Source of the DNA: Brachybacterium epidermidis
Lineage (GTDB): Bacteria; Actinomycetota; Actinomycetes; Actinomycetales; Dermabacteraceae
DNA: 64,000 nt
Assembly (NCBI RefSeq): GCF_015209585.1
Contig: NZ_JADEYR010000001.1
Location: 1 to 64,000 of the forward strand
Direction: 5' to 3'
The translations under genes were made by a program, and so were the position numbers. Positions 16,857 through 25,700 of the stretch are shown here, piece after piece. How positions within the stretch are numbered: position 1 is the stretch's first letter; the number at the start of each line of letters is the position of its first letter. The notes beneath the pieces were generated by a model, which saw nothing but the letters and a program-made list of their open reading frames with translations, searched no databases and was not told where the DNA came from.

Positions 16857-17510
16857 ATGACCACCACCGTCGTCCACCTCGTCCGCCACGGCGAGGTGAA
16901 CAACCCCGACCGGATCCTGTACGGCCGCATGCCCGGCTACCGGCTCTCCGATCGCGGGGCGCAGATGGCTCTGCGCGTGGCCGATCACCTCGCCGGGGAG
17001 GACATCGCCCTGGTGCGCTCCTCCCCGCTGCTGCGCGCCCAGCAGACCGCCGCCCCCATCGCGGCCGCGCATCAGCTGCCGGTCACCACCGATCAGCGGC
17101 TGATCGAGTCCGGCAACCGCTTCGAGGGCCAGCGCATGGGCCACGGCGATGCGAAGCTGAGCGATCCGCGCAACTGGCGCTGGTTCGTCAACCCTCTGCG
17201 CCCCTCCTGGGGCGAGCCCTATCGCGAGCAGGTGGCCCGCGTGCTGGCGGCCATGCACCAGGCCCGCGCCGAGGCCGAGGAACTCGGCGGGGACGCCGTG
17301 CTGGTCCTGCACCAGCTGCCTATCTGGCTGGTGCGGCGCAGCGCCGAGGGCAAGCCCCTGCCGCACGACCCGCGGCGCCGGCAGTGCTCGCTGTGCTCTG
17401 TCACCAGCTTCCGCTTCGCCGGCCCCCACCTGGCGGGTGTGGACTACGCCGAGCCCGCCGCGGACCTGGTGGCCGGCGCCGTGGACGCCACCGGGGGCAA
17501 GCTCACATGA
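16857..17510 (+). CDS. Histidine phosphatase family protein (phosphoglycerate-mutase-like)
   Basis: The 217-residue protein has the RHG signature (HLVRHGEVNNPDRILYG), a second catalytic Arg/Glu region (VRSSPLLRAQQTA) and a late His in VLHQLPIW, where HG is more usual. The substrate is unknown. It heads the cytochrome c maturation operon: its TGA overlaps the ATG of the ResA-like lipoprotein. This order is common in actinobacteria, but no mechanistic link is established. GGAGGA lies 10 nt before the ATG. Confidence 0.85.
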   Translation: MTTTVVHLVRHGEVNNPDRILYGRMPGYRLSDRGAQMALRVADHLAGEDIALVRSSPLLRAQQTAAPIAAAHQLPVTTDQRLIESGNRFEGQRMGHGDAKLSDPRNWRWFVNPLRPSWGEPYREQVARVLAAMHQARAEAEELGGDAVLVLHQLPIWLVRRSAEGKPLPHDPRRRQCSLCSVTSFRFAGPHLAGVDYAEPAADLVAGAVDATGGKLT

Positions 17511-18082
17511 CCCTGCGACGACGCTCCGTGCTCGCCGGTCTCGGCCTGCTCCCCGCGGGAGCGCTGCTGGCCGCCTGCGGCACTGACACCTCCGACCGCT
17601 ACGACACCGGCTACGTGGGCGGCGACGGCGTGACCACCGAGATCCCGCCCGAGTCCCGCGAGGAGCCGCTGGAGTTCGCCGGCGCCACCTACGAGGGTGA
17701 GGAGTTCGCCGCAGCCGACCGGCGCGGCGAGGTGCTGGTGGTCAACGTCTGGTACGCCGCCTGCCCGCCGTGCCGCAAGGAAGCGCCGGACCTGCAGGCC
17801 GTCAGCGAGGAGTACGCCCCCGAGGGCGTCTCCTTCGTCGGGGTCAACGTGCGTGATGCCGCCGGCCCCGCCCGGGCCTTCGAGCAGACCTACGGCATCA
17901 CCTACCCCTCCCTGCCGGACACCGACGCGCAGATCATGTACGCGCTGCGGGGGCAGGTGGCCCCCAACGCCGTCCCCTCCACCCTGGTGCTGGACCGCGA
18001 GGGCCGCGTGGCCGCCCGCATCTCCGGCGCGGCCGACCCCTCCGTGCTGCGCGCCATGCTCGACCGGGTCCTGGCCGAATGA
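17507..18082 (+). CDS. ResA/TlpA-like thiol-disulfide oxidoreductase lipoprotein
   Basis: The 191-residue protein begins with a lipoprotein signal whose lipobox LLAAC places the acylated cysteine at residue 24; the preceding RRRSVL also resembles a Tat motif. The thioredoxin fold carries CPPC (Cys86/Cys89) in VWYAACPPCRKEAP and a cis-Pro in NAVPSTLVLD. ResA keeps apocytochrome c cysteines reduced outside the membrane for heme attachment, with electrons from CcdA, encoded next and overlapping by ATGA. Confidence 0.9.
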   Translation: MTLRRRSVLAGLGLLPAGALLAACGTDTSDRYDTGYVGGDGVTTEIPPESREEPLEFAGATYEGEEFAAADRRGEVLVVNVWYAACPPCRKEAPDLQAVSEEYAPEGVSFVGVNVRDAAGPARAFEQTYGITYPSLPDTDAQIMYALRGQVAPNAVPSTLVLDREGRVAARISGAADPSVLRAMLDRVLAE

Positions 18083-18909
18083 TCGTCGCCGAGATCGGGG
18101 AGGCCTTCCAGGCCACCGCGCTGTCCGGATCACTGCTGCTGGCCATCGCGGTGGCCGCCGCCGCAGGCGTCGTCGCCTTCCTGTCCCCGTGCGTGCTGCC
18201 CGTGGTGCCCGGGTACCTGGGGTACGTCTCGGGCCTGGCCGGGCAGGGCGCGACAGCGGCCGCCGGTCGGGCAGGCACCGGGGGTGGCCGGGCGCAGAAG
18301 CGCCCCGCCGCGCCCTCCCGTGGGCGCATGGTCGCCGGCAGCGCCCTGTTCGTGGCCGGGTTCACCGTGGTGTTCATGCTGCTGGGCGGCTTCGCCGGTG
18401 CCGTCGGGTACCTCCTGCAGGAGCACGCCGTGTGGATCAACCGGGTCGCCGGCGTGGTGGTGATCCTCATGGGCCTGGTGTTCATGGGCGTGTTCCCCCA
18501 GCTCAGCGGAACCACAAGGGCCTCCGGGAAGAAGCCCGACGCCGGCCTGCTGGGCGCCCCGCTGCTGGGTGTGATCTTCGGGCTGAGCTGGACCCCGTGC
18601 ATCGGCCCCACCTACGCCGCCATCATCGCCCTGTCCCTGGACGGCACCGCTGGCGACGGGGCGGCCGTGCGCGGCGGCATCCTCGCCCTGGCCTACTCCC
18701 TGGGCCTGGGGCTGCCTTTCGTGCTGTTCGCCCTGCTGTTCGAGAGGGCGCTGGGCCTGAGCCGCGCCCTCAGTCGCCACCGCCGCACCATCGGACTGCT
18801 CTCCGGGGCCCTGCTGGTGGCCATCGGCGTGCTGCTGCTGACAGGGCAGTGGGCGGCCTGGATGGACCAGCTGCAGGGCATGATCGCGACCTTCGAGCCG
18901 GTGGTGTGA
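18079..18909 (+). CDS. ccdA: Cytochrome c biogenesis protein CcdA
   Basis: This 276-residue membrane protein of the DsbD/CcdA family has two redox cysteines in equivalent positions of its inverted repeats (FLSPCVLPVVPGY in TM1 and LSWTPCIGPTYA in TM4). It carries reducing equivalents from cytosolic thioredoxin to extracytoplasmic ResA. About six hydrophobic segments are visible, with a basic Ala/Arg loop between TM1 and TM2. It overlaps its neighbours on both sides (ATGA in front; ATG inside TGATG behind). Confidence 0.93.
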   Translation: MIVAEIGEAFQATALSGSLLLAIAVAAAAGVVAFLSPCVLPVVPGYLGYVSGLAGQGATAAAGRAGTGGGRAQKRPAAPSRGRMVAGSALFVAGFTVVFMLLGGFAGAVGYLLQEHAVWINRVAGVVVILMGLVFMGVFPQLSGTTRASGKKPDAGLLGAPLLGVIFGLSWTPCIGPTYAAIIALSLDGTAGDGAAVRGGILALAYSLGLGLPFVLFALLFERALGLSRALSRHRRTIGLLSGALLVAIGVLLLTGQWAAWMDQLQGMIATFEPVV

Positions 18910-20561
18910 TGAGCTCATCCCGACCCTCCCGTGCCTCGCGACGCCCCCGCCCGGCCGCTCCCGCGCTGGGCCTGCGCGGCACCCTGCTGTTCCTGTGGCG
19001 CCAGCTCACCAGCATGCAGACCGCCCTGATCCTGCTGATGCTGCTGGCGATCGCGGCGATCCCCGGCTCCCTGTACCCCCAGCGCAACGTCAACCCCGGC
19101 CTGACCGACCAGTACCTGCAGGAGAACGGCCGCTGGGGGGAGATCCTCGACTCGCTCGGCTTCTTCGAGGTGTTCTCCTCGCCGTGGTTCTCCGCGATCT
19201 ACCTGCTGCTGTTCATCTCCCTGATCGGCTGCATCGTTCCGCGCGTGGGGGTGCACCTGAAGCAGCTGCGCTCCACGCCCCCGCGCACCCCCGCCAAGCT
19301 CACCCGCTTCACCGGGTACACCCGGCAGGAGCTCCCCGGTGCGGACGCCGACGCGCTGCTCGACCGCGCCCACGCCGCCCTGCGCCGCTCGCGGTACCGC
19401 ACCGAGCGCCTGCAGGAGCGGGCCTCGCGCTCGATCACCGCGGAGCGCGGCCTGCTGCGCGAGAGCGGCAACCTGCTGTTCCACATCGCCCTGGTGGGGG
19501 TGCTGGTGTGCGTGGCGGCCGGTCATCTCACCGGCTACCGCGGTCAGATCACGGTGGTGGAGGGATCCGGCTTCTCCAACTCCCTGACCCAGTACGACTC
19601 CTTCGAGCCCGGTGCCTGGTTCGACACCTCCGAGCTGCCCGAGTTCCGCTTCACCCTGGAGCAGTTCCGCGCCGCGTACGACGAGGAGCCCACCTCGCCC
19701 AACGTGGGGCAGCCCCTCTCCTTCGAGGCCGACGTGCAGGTGACCACTGCGGGCCAGGAGCCCTTCGCGCAGACCCTCGAGGTCAACAAGCCGCTGCACG
19801 TGCCGGGCGCCTCGATGTACCTGCTGGGCAACGGCTACGCCCCCGAGGTCACCCTGCGGGACCCGGAGGGCACCGTGGTGGCCGAGGGACCGGTGATCAC
19901 CGTGCCCACGGGGGACACCGGCTACACCTCCCAGCTGGTGATCAAGGCCCCGGACGCCCGCCCCGAGCAGACCGCCGTGGTGGGCTACTTCCTGCCCTCC
20001 GGCGTGATCGACGAGCAGGGCCCCCACTCGGTGTTCCCCGATCTGTGGAATCCGATGCTGGTGGTCTCCGTGCACCACGGCGACCTGGGGCTGGACGAGG
20101 GCGTTCCCCGCAACGTGTACGAGGTGGACGTCTCCCAGCTGGAGCAGCTGACCGGCCAGGACGGCAGCCCCGTGCTGATCAGCCTGGAGCCCGGCCAGCA
20201 GATCGACCTGCCCGATGGCTCCAGCCTCTCCTTCGACGGGGTGCGCCGCTACGCCGCGTTCGACGTGGCGCACAACCCCTTCGAGCCGTGGCTGCTGGGC
20301 TTCGCGCTGGCCTCGGTGGCCGGTCTGATCCTCTCGCTGTTCGTGCCGCGCCGCCGCATGTGGGTGCGCGTGACCGAGGCCGACGGCGCCGCGGTGCTGG
20401 AGGTGGCGGGCCTGGCCCGCAGCCAGGATCCCGCCCTCGCCGACGACGTCGCCTCCCTGGCCCAGCGGCTATCCTCGTCGATTGACCACCACGACGGGCC
20501 CGAGGGCCCGCAGCCTGCGCAGTCCAGCACCGCCCCGACCACCGGAGGACGACCCTCGTGA
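18909..20561 (+). CDS. resB: Cytochrome c biogenesis protein ResB (Ccs1)
   Basis: The 550-residue ResB family protein has N-terminal membrane helices (TALILLMLLAIAAIPGSLYP; FSAIYLLLFISLIGCIVPR), a third helix near residue 200, a large extracytoplasmic domain (~215-450) and a final helix before a short cytosolic tail. With CcsB it forms the System II heme delivery and ligation complex. The Pro-Gln-Arg-Asn-Val motif after TM1 is typical. The start ATG overlaps the ccdA stop by one base. Confidence 0.93.
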   Translation: MSSSRPSRASRRPRPAAPALGLRGTLLFLWRQLTSMQTALILLMLLAIAAIPGSLYPQRNVNPGLTDQYLQENGRWGEILDSLGFFEVFSSPWFSAIYLLLFISLIGCIVPRVGVHLKQLRSTPPRTPAKLTRFTGYTRQELPGADADALLDRAHAALRRSRYRTERLQERASRSITAERGLLRESGNLLFHIALVGVLVCVAAGHLTGYRGQITVVEGSGFSNSLTQYDSFEPGAWFDTSELPEFRFTLEQFRAAYDEEPTSPNVGQPLSFEADVQVTTAGQEPFAQTLEVNKPLHVPGASMYLLGNGYAPEVTLRDPEGTVVAEGPVITVPTGDTGYTSQLVIKAPDARPEQTAVVGYFLPSGVIDEQGPHSVFPDLWNPMLVVSVHHGDLGLDEGVPRNVYEVDVSQLEQLTGQDGSPVLISLEPGQQIDLPDGSSLSFDGVRRYAAFDVAHNPFEPWLLGFALASVAGLILSLFVPRRRMWVRVTEADGAAVLEVAGLARSQDPALADDVASLAQRLSSSIDHHDGPEGPQPAQSSTAPTTGGRPS

Positions 20562-21670
20562 TCGACCAGCAGCTCGCCGAGTTCTCCAGCCTCCTGATCG
20601 TGATCACGATCGTCCTGTACGTGCTCGCACTGATCGGCTTCACCGCCGACCTGGCCGGCACCACCGCACGGCGCAGCGACGCGCGCCTGGCCGCCCGTGA
20701 GGCGAAGGAGGCCCGCGAGCCCGTCGGCGTCGCAGCGAGCGGCGCCACCGACTCCGCCTCCGTCGATACGACGGGTGCGCACACCGGCGTCGGGGGGACC
20801 GACGCGCCCGTGGCCGGATCCGGCGGGCAGGATCCTGCCGCGGATCTCGGCGCAGCGGGCGGGGTGCCCGCCCAGGGAATGTCGGCCCAGCGCTTCGCCT
20901 TCCTGATCGCCGGTGCCGGCACCGCCCTGCACCTGGGAGGCGTGATCCTGCGGGCCCTGGCCACCCAGAGGGTGCCGTGGACCAACATGTACGAGTTCGC
21001 CATCACCAGCGCGGCCCTGGTGATGGCCGCGTTCCTGGTGTTCTCCATCAAGCGCCACGACCTGCGCGCCCTGGGCACCTTTGTGGTGGGCCCGATCCTG
21101 CTGCTGCTGTTCATCGCGCAGCGCTTCTGGATCGTGCCGGCCGCAGAGCTCACCCCCAGCCTGCAGAACTCCCACTGGCTCGTCATCCACATCGGCGTGG
21201 CGATCCTGGCCACCGCCCTGTCGATCCTCGGCGCCGTGGTGGCGGTGATGCAGCTGCTGCAGGCCCGCCACGAGAGGGCCCTGGTGGAGAAGGTCGCCGC
21301 AGGGGAGGAGCGCCCCGAGCACTGGGGGCGCTTCGGGCACGTACTGGACCGCCTGCCCTCCTCGAGCGTCCTGGAGGGGCTGAGCTTCCGCATCCACTCC
21401 GTGGGCTTCGTGTGCTGGACCTTCACCCTGATCTTCGGCGCGATCTGGGCGCGCGACGCCTGGGGCCGCTACTGGAACTGGGATCCCAAGGAGGTGTGGA
21501 CCTTCGTGATCTGGGTGATCTACGCGGCCTACCTCCACGCCCGTGCCACCGGCGGCTTCCGCGGCAGCCGTGCGGCCTGGCTAGCCCTGGCAGGGTTCGT
21601 CGCCGTTGTGTTCAACTACACGATCGTCAACACCGTCATCAACGGGCTCCACTCCTATTCGGGGCTGTGA
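20558..21670 (+). CDS. ccsB: Cytochrome c biogenesis protein CcsB (CcsA/ResC)
   Basis: The 370-residue heme-handling membrane protein contains the tryptophan-rich WWD-type motif WGRYWNWDPKEVWTFVIW, about eight hydrophobic helices and conserved histidines (including HSVGF before the WWD region). A Ser/Gly/Ala-rich cytosolic insert occupies ~40-110. The GTG start overlaps the resB stop (GTGA). It completes the System II operon; a functional c-type cytochrome chain (bcc-aa3 type) is implied but lies outside the window. Confidence 0.93.
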   Translation: MIDQQLAEFSSLLIVITIVLYVLALIGFTADLAGTTARRSDARLAAREAKEAREPVGVAASGATDSASVDTTGAHTGVGGTDAPVAGSGGQDPAADLGAAGGVPAQGMSAQRFAFLIAGAGTALHLGGVILRALATQRVPWTNMYEFAITSAALVMAAFLVFSIKRHDLRALGTFVVGPILLLLFIAQRFWIVPAAELTPSLQNSHWLVIHIGVAILATALSILGAVVAVMQLLQARHERALVEKVAAGEERPEHWGRFGHVLDRLPSSSVLEGLSFRIHSVGFVCWTFTLIFGAIWARDAWGRYWNWDPKEVWTFVIWVIYAAYLHARATGGFRGSRAAWLALAGFVAVVFNYTIVNTVINGLHSYSGL

Positions 21671-21742
21671 GCAGGGAGAACCCCCCTCGCAGCGCTCCGG
21701 CGCAGGTCTGGCCCGCGGCACGGACGTGCAGGTCGTGGCGGT

Positions 21743-22123
21743 TCAGGCCGAGGGCGGGTCCTCGGGACCCTCGCTGCGCTGCTGATCCTCACGGGCCTCC
21801 CGCTCCTTCCGCAGGCGCTCCTTCTCGCGGCGCTCGCGACGGATGTCCTCATCGAGCTTGCGCAGGAAGTCCGGGTCCTCGTCCGGCGCGATCGGTCCGC
21901 TGCGCCGCGGCCCGCCCCGCCCGGGCCCGCGGCCGGTGCCGTCGGTGCGGTCCTTGCCGACCAGCAGCCACGTGATCGGCCCCACCCAGGGGATCAGCAC
22001 GATCAGCACGATCCACGCCCACTTCGGCAGCCCGCGCACCTCGTCGTCCTGGGTCTGGACGCAGTCCGCGAGCGCGAAGATCGCAAGGGCGATGGAGAGG
22101 ATGGCCGGGATCGCGCGAAGCAT
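21743..22123 (-). CDS. Small membrane protein with PLDc_N domain
   Basis: The 126-residue protein has two membrane helices in the PLDc_N (phospholipase D-nuclease N-terminal) arrangement: an N-terminal helix ending in ALADCVQT, then LPKWAWIVLIVLIPWVGPIT and WLLVGKDR. A charged Arg/Glu-rich cytosolic tail follows, probably a coiled coil (~85-115). This domain is common as a stand-alone protein in actinobacteria, with no known catalytic role. The start is leaderless type: TAGACT lies 6 nt before the ATG. Confidence 0.8.
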   Translation of the reverse strand: MLRAIPAILSIALAIFALADCVQTQDDEVRGLPKWAWIVLIVLIPWVGPITWLLVGKDRTDGTGRGPGRGGPRRSGPIAPDEDPDFLRKLDEDIRRERREKERLRKEREAREDQQRSEGPEDPPSA

Positions 22124-22129
22124 GGATCC

Positions 22130-22135
22130 AGTCTA
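22130..22135 (-). promoter_or_regulatory. -10 box TAGACT of a leaderless promoter
   Basis: On the minus strand TAGACT is followed by 6 nt and then ATG 22123 of the PLDc_N protein. Confidence 0.5.
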
Positions 22136-22187
22136 GGCAGGGTCCCTGGTCGGCGGCTCGGAGCAGGAAGCACCCACCAGGGGGACC

Positions 22188-22193
22188 TACCCT
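22188..22193 (+). promoter_or_regulatory. -10 box TACCCT of a leaderless promoter
   Basis: TACCCT is followed by 7 nt and ATG 22201 of the DUF4229 protein; no Shine-Dalgarno sequence is present. Confidence 0.5.
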
Positions 22194-22200
22194 GGTGGGT

Positions 22201-22521
22201 ATGCGAGAGATGGTCGTCTATGCCGTGCTGCGGCTCGCCCTGTTCGGTGCGGTCTGGTGGCTGCTCACCCTGCTGGACATCGGGGTGATGCTGGCGGGCG
22301 TGCTGGCGGCGCTGCTCTCGATGCTGGTGTCGATCCTGGTCCTGGACAAGGTGCGTGACCGCGCCGCGATGCGGTGGAAGGATGCCGATGATCGTCGTCG
22401 CGCCAAGCGCGGGCCCATGGTCGACGAGGACGCCGAGCACGAGGACGCCCTGCTGGACAGCGCGGAGAGCTCCGGTCGTGAGGAGCCCTCAGATCACCAG
22501 GCCGGCCAGCAGCAGCACTGA
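22201..22521 (+). CDS. DUF4229-type small membrane protein
   Basis: The 106-residue protein has two adjacent hydrophobic helices (VLRLALFGAVWWLLTLL and VMLAGVLAALLSMLVSILVL), then a charged tail beginning DKVRDRAA. This pattern and its position beside menA fit DUF4229 proteins of actinobacteria, whose function is unknown. Its 3' end overlaps the convergent menA end by 33 bp. Confidence 0.7.
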   Translation: MREMVVYAVLRLALFGAVWWLLTLLDIGVMLAGVLAALLSMLVSILVLDKVRDRAAMRWKDADDRRRAKRGPMVDEDAEHEDALLDSAESSGREEPSDHQAGQQQH

Positions 22522-23394
22522 GAACACCAGCTCGAGCTTCCCGGTGGCGCCCAGCACCGGGATCAGGTCACGGCCCATCGCCCCTCCCAGCACCGTGCGC
22601 GCCGGCATGATCGCCAGCGGCAGGGCCAGCAGCACCAGCAGCACTGGCCACTGCGCCACCATCACCGGCACCATCAGCACGAACGGCACCAGCATGGTCG
22701 CGGTGAACAGCCATCGGGTGCCCCGATCGCCCAGGCGCGCCGCGAGGGTGCGCTTGCCTGCGATCGTGTCGGTGGGGATGTCCCGCAGGTTGTTGGTGAG
22801 CATGATCGCCACTGCCAGCAGGCCGATCGCGATCGAGGCCAGCAGCGCCACCCACCCGAACCGCAGCGTGATCGCGTAGGCGGTGCCATTGACCGCCACC
22901 AGCCCGAAGAACACGAACACGAACAGCTCGCCCAGGCCCAGGTACCCGTAGGGCTTCTTGCCGCCGGTGTAGAACCAGGCGGCCGCGACGGCGGCGGACC
23001 CCACCACCAGGGCCCACCAGATCCCGGCCACCGCGATCAGCGCCACCCCGAACAGGGCGCCTGCGGCCAGGGAGCCGATGGCGGCACGCTTGACGGTGGC
23101 CGGTGCGGCAGCTCGGGAACTGGTGAGGCGGAAGGGCCCCACGCGCTCGTCGTCGGTGCCGCGGATGCCGTCGGAGTAGTCGTTGGCGTAGTTCACGCCG
23201 ATCTGCAGGCTGAGCGCCACGGCGAGCGCCAGCAGGGCGCGGGGCAGCACCACGCCGAGCAGGGTGCCGGCGTCGAGGGAGTCGAGGCCGCGCAGCTGCC
23301 ATATCGCCGCGCCGGTGCCCGCCGCCACCGGGGCCACGGCCGCCGGCCAGGTGCGGGGGCGTGCCCCTTCGATCCACTGGGAGACGGTGGCCAC
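22489..23394 (-). CDS. menA: 1,4-dihydroxy-2-naphthoate polyprenyltransferase
   Basis: MenA attaches the polyprenyl chain to DHNA in the membrane, giving demethylmenaquinone. The UbiA-family signature is clear: NYANDYSDGIRGTDDERVGP (Asp-rich prenyl-diphosphate site) and a second Asp motif in NNLRDIPTDTIAGKRTLA, with about eight helices. GTG 23394 was chosen because AAGGA lies ~5 nt upstream and the conserved start (WIEGARPRTW) follows soon after. An upstream ATG at 23460 would add 22 residues and leave 13 bp to menE. It is the last gene of a menB–menE–menA minus-strand run. Confidence 0.93.
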   Translation of the reverse strand: MATVSQWIEGARPRTWPAAVAPVAAGTGAAIWQLRGLDSLDAGTLLGVVLPRALLALAVALSLQIGVNYANDYSDGIRGTDDERVGPFRLTSSRAAAPATVKRAAIGSLAAGALFGVALIAVAGIWWALVVGSAAVAAAWFYTGGKKPYGYLGLGELFVFVFFGLVAVNGTAYAITLRFGWVALLASIAIGLLAVAIMLTNNLRDIPTDTIAGKRTLAARLGDRGTRWLFTATMLVPFVLMVPVMVAQWPVLLVLLALPLAIMPARTVLGGAMGRDLIPVLGATGKLELVFSVLLLAGLVI

Positions 23395-23473
23395 GGCGGT
23401 CCTTCCGGGAGTGCTCAGGCGAACGGTCGACGTCGGAGCGCGTCGAGCGGGGGAGGGCATCCGGGCCGGGCGG

Positions 23474-24709
23474 TCAGCCGCCTGCCGGATCGGTGAGATC
23501 GGTGGCGACCCGCCGGGCGGCGGACCGATCGATCTTACCGATCCCCAGCAGCGGCAGCTCCTGGACCACGTGCACCCGCTTGGGGATCATGAAGGAGGGC
23601 ACCTCGGTGGTGCGCAGCGCCGAGCGCACCAGGGACGCCGCCTCGGCCGGCTCCACGCCCGCCTCGAGGGTCACCAGGGCCTCCACCCGCTGGCCCCACT
23701 CCGCATCCGGCACGCCCACGACGACGGCCGAGCGCACCAGCCCGCGCAGCATCAGGGAGCGGTCGATGGCCCGCTCCACGTCCTGCGGGAGCACTTTGCG
23801 GCCACCGGTGATGATCACGTCGTCGGCGCGACCCAGCACGCTCAGGGCGCCCTCGGCATCGAGCGAGGTCAGGTCCGAGGTGGCCAGCTCCGTGCCGATC
23901 GCTTCGCTGCTGCCGTCCGCGAACAGGTACCCCAGGGCGAGTGTCGGGGAGGAGACGAGCAGGCGGCCGGCGCCCTCGGCGTCGGCCCCGTCGATCCGCA
24001 GGCGCACCCCGGGCAGGGCGGTGCCGTCGTACACGCAGCCACCGGCGGTCTCGGAGGAGCCGTAGGTGGTGCGCACCGCGATCCGCTGGCCACGGGCCCG
24101 CGCCAGCACCTCCTGCGGGGTCGCGGCCCCGCCCACCAGCACCGCGGTGAAGCGGCGCAGCACGGCCCTGGCCCGGGCATCGGCGCCGGTGGCCCCGGTG
24201 ACGACGCGGGTCAGCTGGGTGGGCACCAGGGAGGTCAGCGCCGGCAGTCCCGCCTCCTGCGCCTGCGCCAGCGCCGGCTCGGCCAGGGCCACGAAGGCGG
24301 TGGAGTCGAAGTGGCCGCGCAGGTCCGGCAGCGGCCGGGGGAGGGCCGGGCCGTCCAGCCCCAGCACCTGCGCGGTGCGGTGGGCGCGGGCGATCACCTG
24401 CACCCCGGCGATGTGCGTGGGCGGCAGCAGGGGCAGCCAGTAGCCGTGGCCGATCAGGGAGGCGGTGGCGTCCTGCGAGGCCAGCAGCGCCTGCCGGGAC
24501 AGCGCCACCGCCTTGGCCGCGCCGGTGGAGCCGGAGGTGGGCACCACCAGCGCCGCATCCTCGAACCCGGCGGGCAGCTGCGCGGGAGGATCGAAGGGGC
24601 CCAGCCACAGCCTGCCGTGCCCGGCCATCACCTCACCGATCGCGTGTGCGTGCTCGGTGAGGGAGGCGGCGGAGGCGTCGTACGGGGCCGGCCGGATCCA
24701 CGACGTCAC
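23474..24709 (-). CDS. menE: o-Succinylbenzoate–CoA ligase
   Basis: This 411-residue AMP-forming acyl-CoA ligase has the P-loop VVPTSGSTGAAKAVALS, core TTYGSSETAGGCVYDG, hinge RADDVIITGGRKVLPQDVE and C-terminal catalytic lysine region LPLLGIGKIDRSAA. It activates o-succinylbenzoate made by MenC and hands it to MenB. The GTG start lies 7 bp after the menB stop. At ~410 residues it is the short form common in actinobacteria. Confidence 0.93.
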   Translation of the reverse strand: MTSWIRPAPYDASAASLTEHAHAIGEVMAGHGRLWLGPFDPPAQLPAGFEDAALVVPTSGSTGAAKAVALSRQALLASQDATASLIGHGYWLPLLPPTHIAGVQVIARAHRTAQVLGLDGPALPRPLPDLRGHFDSTAFVALAEPALAQAQEAGLPALTSLVPTQLTRVVTGATGADARARAVLRRFTAVLVGGAATPQEVLARARGQRIAVRTTYGSSETAGGCVYDGTALPGVRLRIDGADAEGAGRLLVSSPTLALGYLFADGSSEAIGTELATSDLTSLDAEGALSVLGRADDVIITGGRKVLPQDVERAIDRSLMLRGLVRSAVVVGVPDAEWGQRVEALVTLEAGVEPAEAASLVRSALRTTEVPSFMIPKRVHVVQELPLLGIGKIDRSAARRVATDLTDPAGG

Positions 24710-24716
24710 GGCGATC

Positions 24717-25700
24717 TCAGCCCTGCGGGTGGGGGAACCGGGTCCAGTCGGGGTCGCGCTTGTGCAGGAAGGCGTCGCGGCCCTCGACGGCCTCGTCGGT
24801 CATGTAGGCAAGGCGCGTGGCCTCCCCGGCGAACACCTGCTGGCCCATCAGACCGTCGTCAGCCAGGTTGAAGGCGAACTTGAGCATCCGGATCGCCTGC
24901 GGGGACTTGGTGGCGATGGTCGCGGCCATCGCGAGGGCCTCGTCCTCGAGATCGGCGTGGTCCACCACCCGGTTGACCGCGCCCCAGTCGTAGGCGTCCT
25001 GCGCCGAGTACTCCTCGGCCAGGAAGAAGATCTCCCGGGCCCGCTTCTGCCCCACCTGCTTGGCCAGGTACGCCGAGCCGTAGCCGCCGTCGAAGGAGCC
25101 CACGTTCGCATCGGTCTGCTTGAAGCGGGCGTGCTGGCGGGAGGCGATGGTGAGATCCGCGACCACGTGCAGGGAGTGGCCACCGCCGGCGGCCCAGCCG
25201 TTGACCACCGCGATCACCACCTTGCCCATGGTGCGGATGAGGCGCTGCACCTCCAGGATGTGCAGGCGGCCCGAGGAGCCGGTGCGCGCCTGGTCGGTCT
25301 CCGCGAGCTCCTCGGCCTCGGCGTACTCGTAGCCGGCGCGGCCGCGGATGCGCTGGTCGCCGCCGGAGCAGAAGGAGCGCCCGCCGTCCTTGGGGGAGGG
25401 GCCGTTCCCGGTCAGCAGCACCACGCCCACGCCGGTGTCCAGGCGGGCATGGTCGATAGCCCGGTACAGCTCATCCACCGTGTGCGGGCGGAAGGCGTTG
25501 CGCACCTCGGGACGATCGAAGGCGATGCGCACCACCGGCAGGTCGTGGCCGGTGGAGTCCTCGCTGCGCTGCACCCCGCGGTGGTAGGTGATGTCGGTGA
25601 AGGCAGAGCCGCCGTGCTCGGCGGCCGTCACCTCCCGCCAGCGCGAGGGATCGAAGGTCTCGGAGACCTGCCGGGGCTCAGGAGCGGGGGTGGTCGTCAT
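24717..25700 (-). CDS. menB: 1,4-dihydroxy-2-naphthoyl-CoA synthase
   Basis: The 327-residue crotonase-fold enzyme closes the second naphthoquinone ring. Oxyanion-hole motifs FCSGGDQRIRG and GWAAGGGHSLHVVADLTIAS, and the active-site region NVGSFDGGYGSAYLAKQVGQ, are diagnostic for MenB. A TACCCT box 7 nt upstream of ATG 25700 lies inside the 3' end of the GNAT gene, which overlaps by 23 bp, so menB probably has its own leaderless promoter. Confidence 0.96.
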   Translation of the reverse strand: MTTTPAPEPRQVSETFDPSRWREVTAAEHGGSAFTDITYHRGVQRSEDSTGHDLPVVRIAFDRPEVRNAFRPHTVDELYRAIDHARLDTGVGVVLLTGNGPSPKDGGRSFCSGGDQRIRGRAGYEYAEAEELAETDQARTGSSGRLHILEVQRLIRTMGKVVIAVVNGWAAGGGHSLHVVADLTIASRQHARFKQTDANVGSFDGGYGSAYLAKQVGQKRAREIFFLAEEYSAQDAYDWGAVNRVVDHADLEDEALAMAATIATKSPQAIRMLKFAFNLADDGLMGQQVFAGEATRLAYMTDEAVEGRDAFLHKRDPDWTRFPHPQG